From positions 62,001 through 126,000 of the forward strand of contig LFFE01000015.1 in the NCBI GenBank assembly GCA_001510385.1: a DNA stretch of 64,000 bases, in the 5' to 3' direction. The stretch comes from Actinobacteria bacterium casp-actino5. Lineage in GTDB: Bacteria; Actinomycetota; Acidimicrobiia; Acidimicrobiales; Ilumatobacteraceae. The position numbers and the translations under genes were made by a program. Within the stretch, counting starts at the first letter, position 1, and each line of letters begins with the position of its first letter. The notes beneath the pieces were generated by a model. The model ran no database searches. It worked only from the letters and a program-made list of their open reading frames with translations, and was not told the origin of the DNA. Positions 63,261-64,000 of the stretch are shown piece by piece.

Positions 63261-64000
63261 CTATGAAGACTTCGGTGGACGTGGGATAAACGCGCTCGTA
63301 CGGTCGATATACGCCTGATATTCCGGCTTCCGACGAACGAGCGATCTCTCGAGCAGAGCCACTCCTGAAACTTTCAAGAGAAGAATATTCATCACCGCTG
63401 CACCGATCAGCCCCCACCGGCCCACAGAAACAGAACACGCGACAAGAGCTATTCCCCACCACACACAAGCGTCACCGAAATAATTTGGGTGCCGGGTGAG
63501 ACGCCAAAGTCCAGTGTCAAGAACTTTTCCTTCATTCGATGGATCACCTTTAAAACGTGACAACTGCAGGTCTCCAACGGCCTCGAAATACACACCGACC
63601 GCCCAGAGAATGACACCAACGATGGCAAGAAATCCAATGGAGCCTTCCGCTCGATGAGAAAGCTGGAGAGGGAGCGAAACGACCCACATCAATGTTCCCT
63701 GCAGCAAATAGACGGTGGCGAAACTGATAATTGGGAACGCAGGTCCCCAGCGCTTCCGCATTGCCTTGTAGCGATAATCCTCGCCGTGGCCAAGATTGCG
63801 ACGAGCGAGGTAGAAACAGAGTCGAAGTCCCCAAATCGACGCCATCAACCACAGCAGTGTGTCGAGACCAGATTTAGCGTCGTCGGCAATCCACAGCACT
63901 GTGGCCACCGTCGCAAACCCGAGCCCCCAGGTGATGTCGACGATCGATGCATCCTTGATGGCAACGCTGATCAACCACGTAGCCACCATGAGGACAGCAA
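63261..64000 (-). CDS. DUF1295 membrane protein, cut by right edge
   Basis: Predicted polytopic membrane protein of the DUF1295/steroid-reductase-like family. The visible part starts in the first helix and carries DASIVDITWGLGF at the N-terminus, KAMRKRWGPAFP, and RLTRHPNYFGDACVWWGIAL, the conserved NYFG motif near the C-terminus. The frame stays open through the window edge above the ATG at 63989, so the true start may lie outside. Function is unsettled; some relatives reduce sterol-like or isoprenoid double bonds. Confidence 0.85.
   Translation of the reverse strand, partial: AVLMVATWLISVAIKDASIVDITWGLGFATVATVLWIADDAKSGLDTLLWLMASIWGLRLCFYLARRNLGHGEDYRYKAMRKRWGPAFPIISFATVYLLQGTLMWVVSLPLQLSHRAEGSIGFLAIVGVILWAVGVYFEAVGDLQLSRFKGDPSNEGKVLDTGLWRLTRHPNYFGDACVWWGIALVACSVSVGRWGLIGAAVMNILLLKVSGVALLERSLVRRKPEYQAYIDRTSAFIPRPPKSS

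Noticed and set aside
1-64000. CRISPR array, rRNA, insertion sequence, prophage or attachment site
   Set aside because: No regularly spaced repeats, transposase, integrase or rRNA signatures were seen in reading both strands by eye; small elements could be missed.

Overview
The window looks like chromosomal DNA from an uncultured, probably aquatic, high-GC-lineage actinobacterium with moderate GC (about 50-55% by eye). Acidimicrobiia-like is my best guess, but this is inference. Evidence for Actinobacteria: mycothiol genes (mshC, mshD), a coenzyme F420 reductase (npdG) with two F420-type luciferase-like oxidoreductases, an InhA-type enoyl reductase, a phosphatidylinositol-mannoside block (thrS-HIT-pgsA-patA-pimA) in the order I recall from mycobacteria, a DUF3499 gene and a 6C-type small RNA. 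No phage, insertion sequence, CRISPR array or rRNA was seen.

Layout. 1-19,691 is almost one continuous minus-strand housekeeping block: secF-secD-yajC, tgt-queA, ruvB-ruvA-ruvC, a one-cysteine peroxiredoxin, yebC, pdxT-pdxS, a DUF3048 lipoprotein, htpX-lemA, the PIM lipid genes, HIT, thrS, mshC and npdG. Next come inhA (+), an aldo/keto reductase, the histidine genes hisC-B-H-A-F (-), then mshD-rlmN-ABC ATPase (+). 28.5-34.3 kb holds small proteins, one tRNA-Val, a DnaJ membrane protein, an aldehyde dehydrogenase and a divergent AsnC regulator/alanine dehydrogenase pair. 34.4-39.3 kb carries a luciferase-like oxidoreductase, an MFS transporter and the head-to-head pair murF/ddl.

39,267-46,079 is the most interesting part. 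A TetR gene with a perfect palindrome in front of it diverges from a tightly coupled four-gene operon: a fatty acyl-CoA reductase fused to a HAD-IB domain, a zinc-type dehydrogenase without its structural-zinc cysteines, a LarA-like (DUF2088) protein with an altered active site, and a PlsC-type acyltransferase. I read it as an undescribed lipid or fatty-alcohol pathway; the product is unknown.

46-64 kb is central metabolism: a LysM lipoprotein, glutamate synthase gltB-gltD, an enoyl-CoA hydratase, a nitroreductase, aconitase, the 6C-like RNA, a LysR regulator, a carboxyltransferase, citrate synthase, an acyl-CoA dehydrogenase, a second F420-type oxidoreductase and a DUF1295 membrane protein cut by the right edge. 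Genes are densely packed, with many ATGA/GTGA overlaps. The only gene-free stretch over 300 bases is 56,745-57,239, which contains the RNA. Many start codons were moved inward from the longest possible frame, and the reason is given in each entry.
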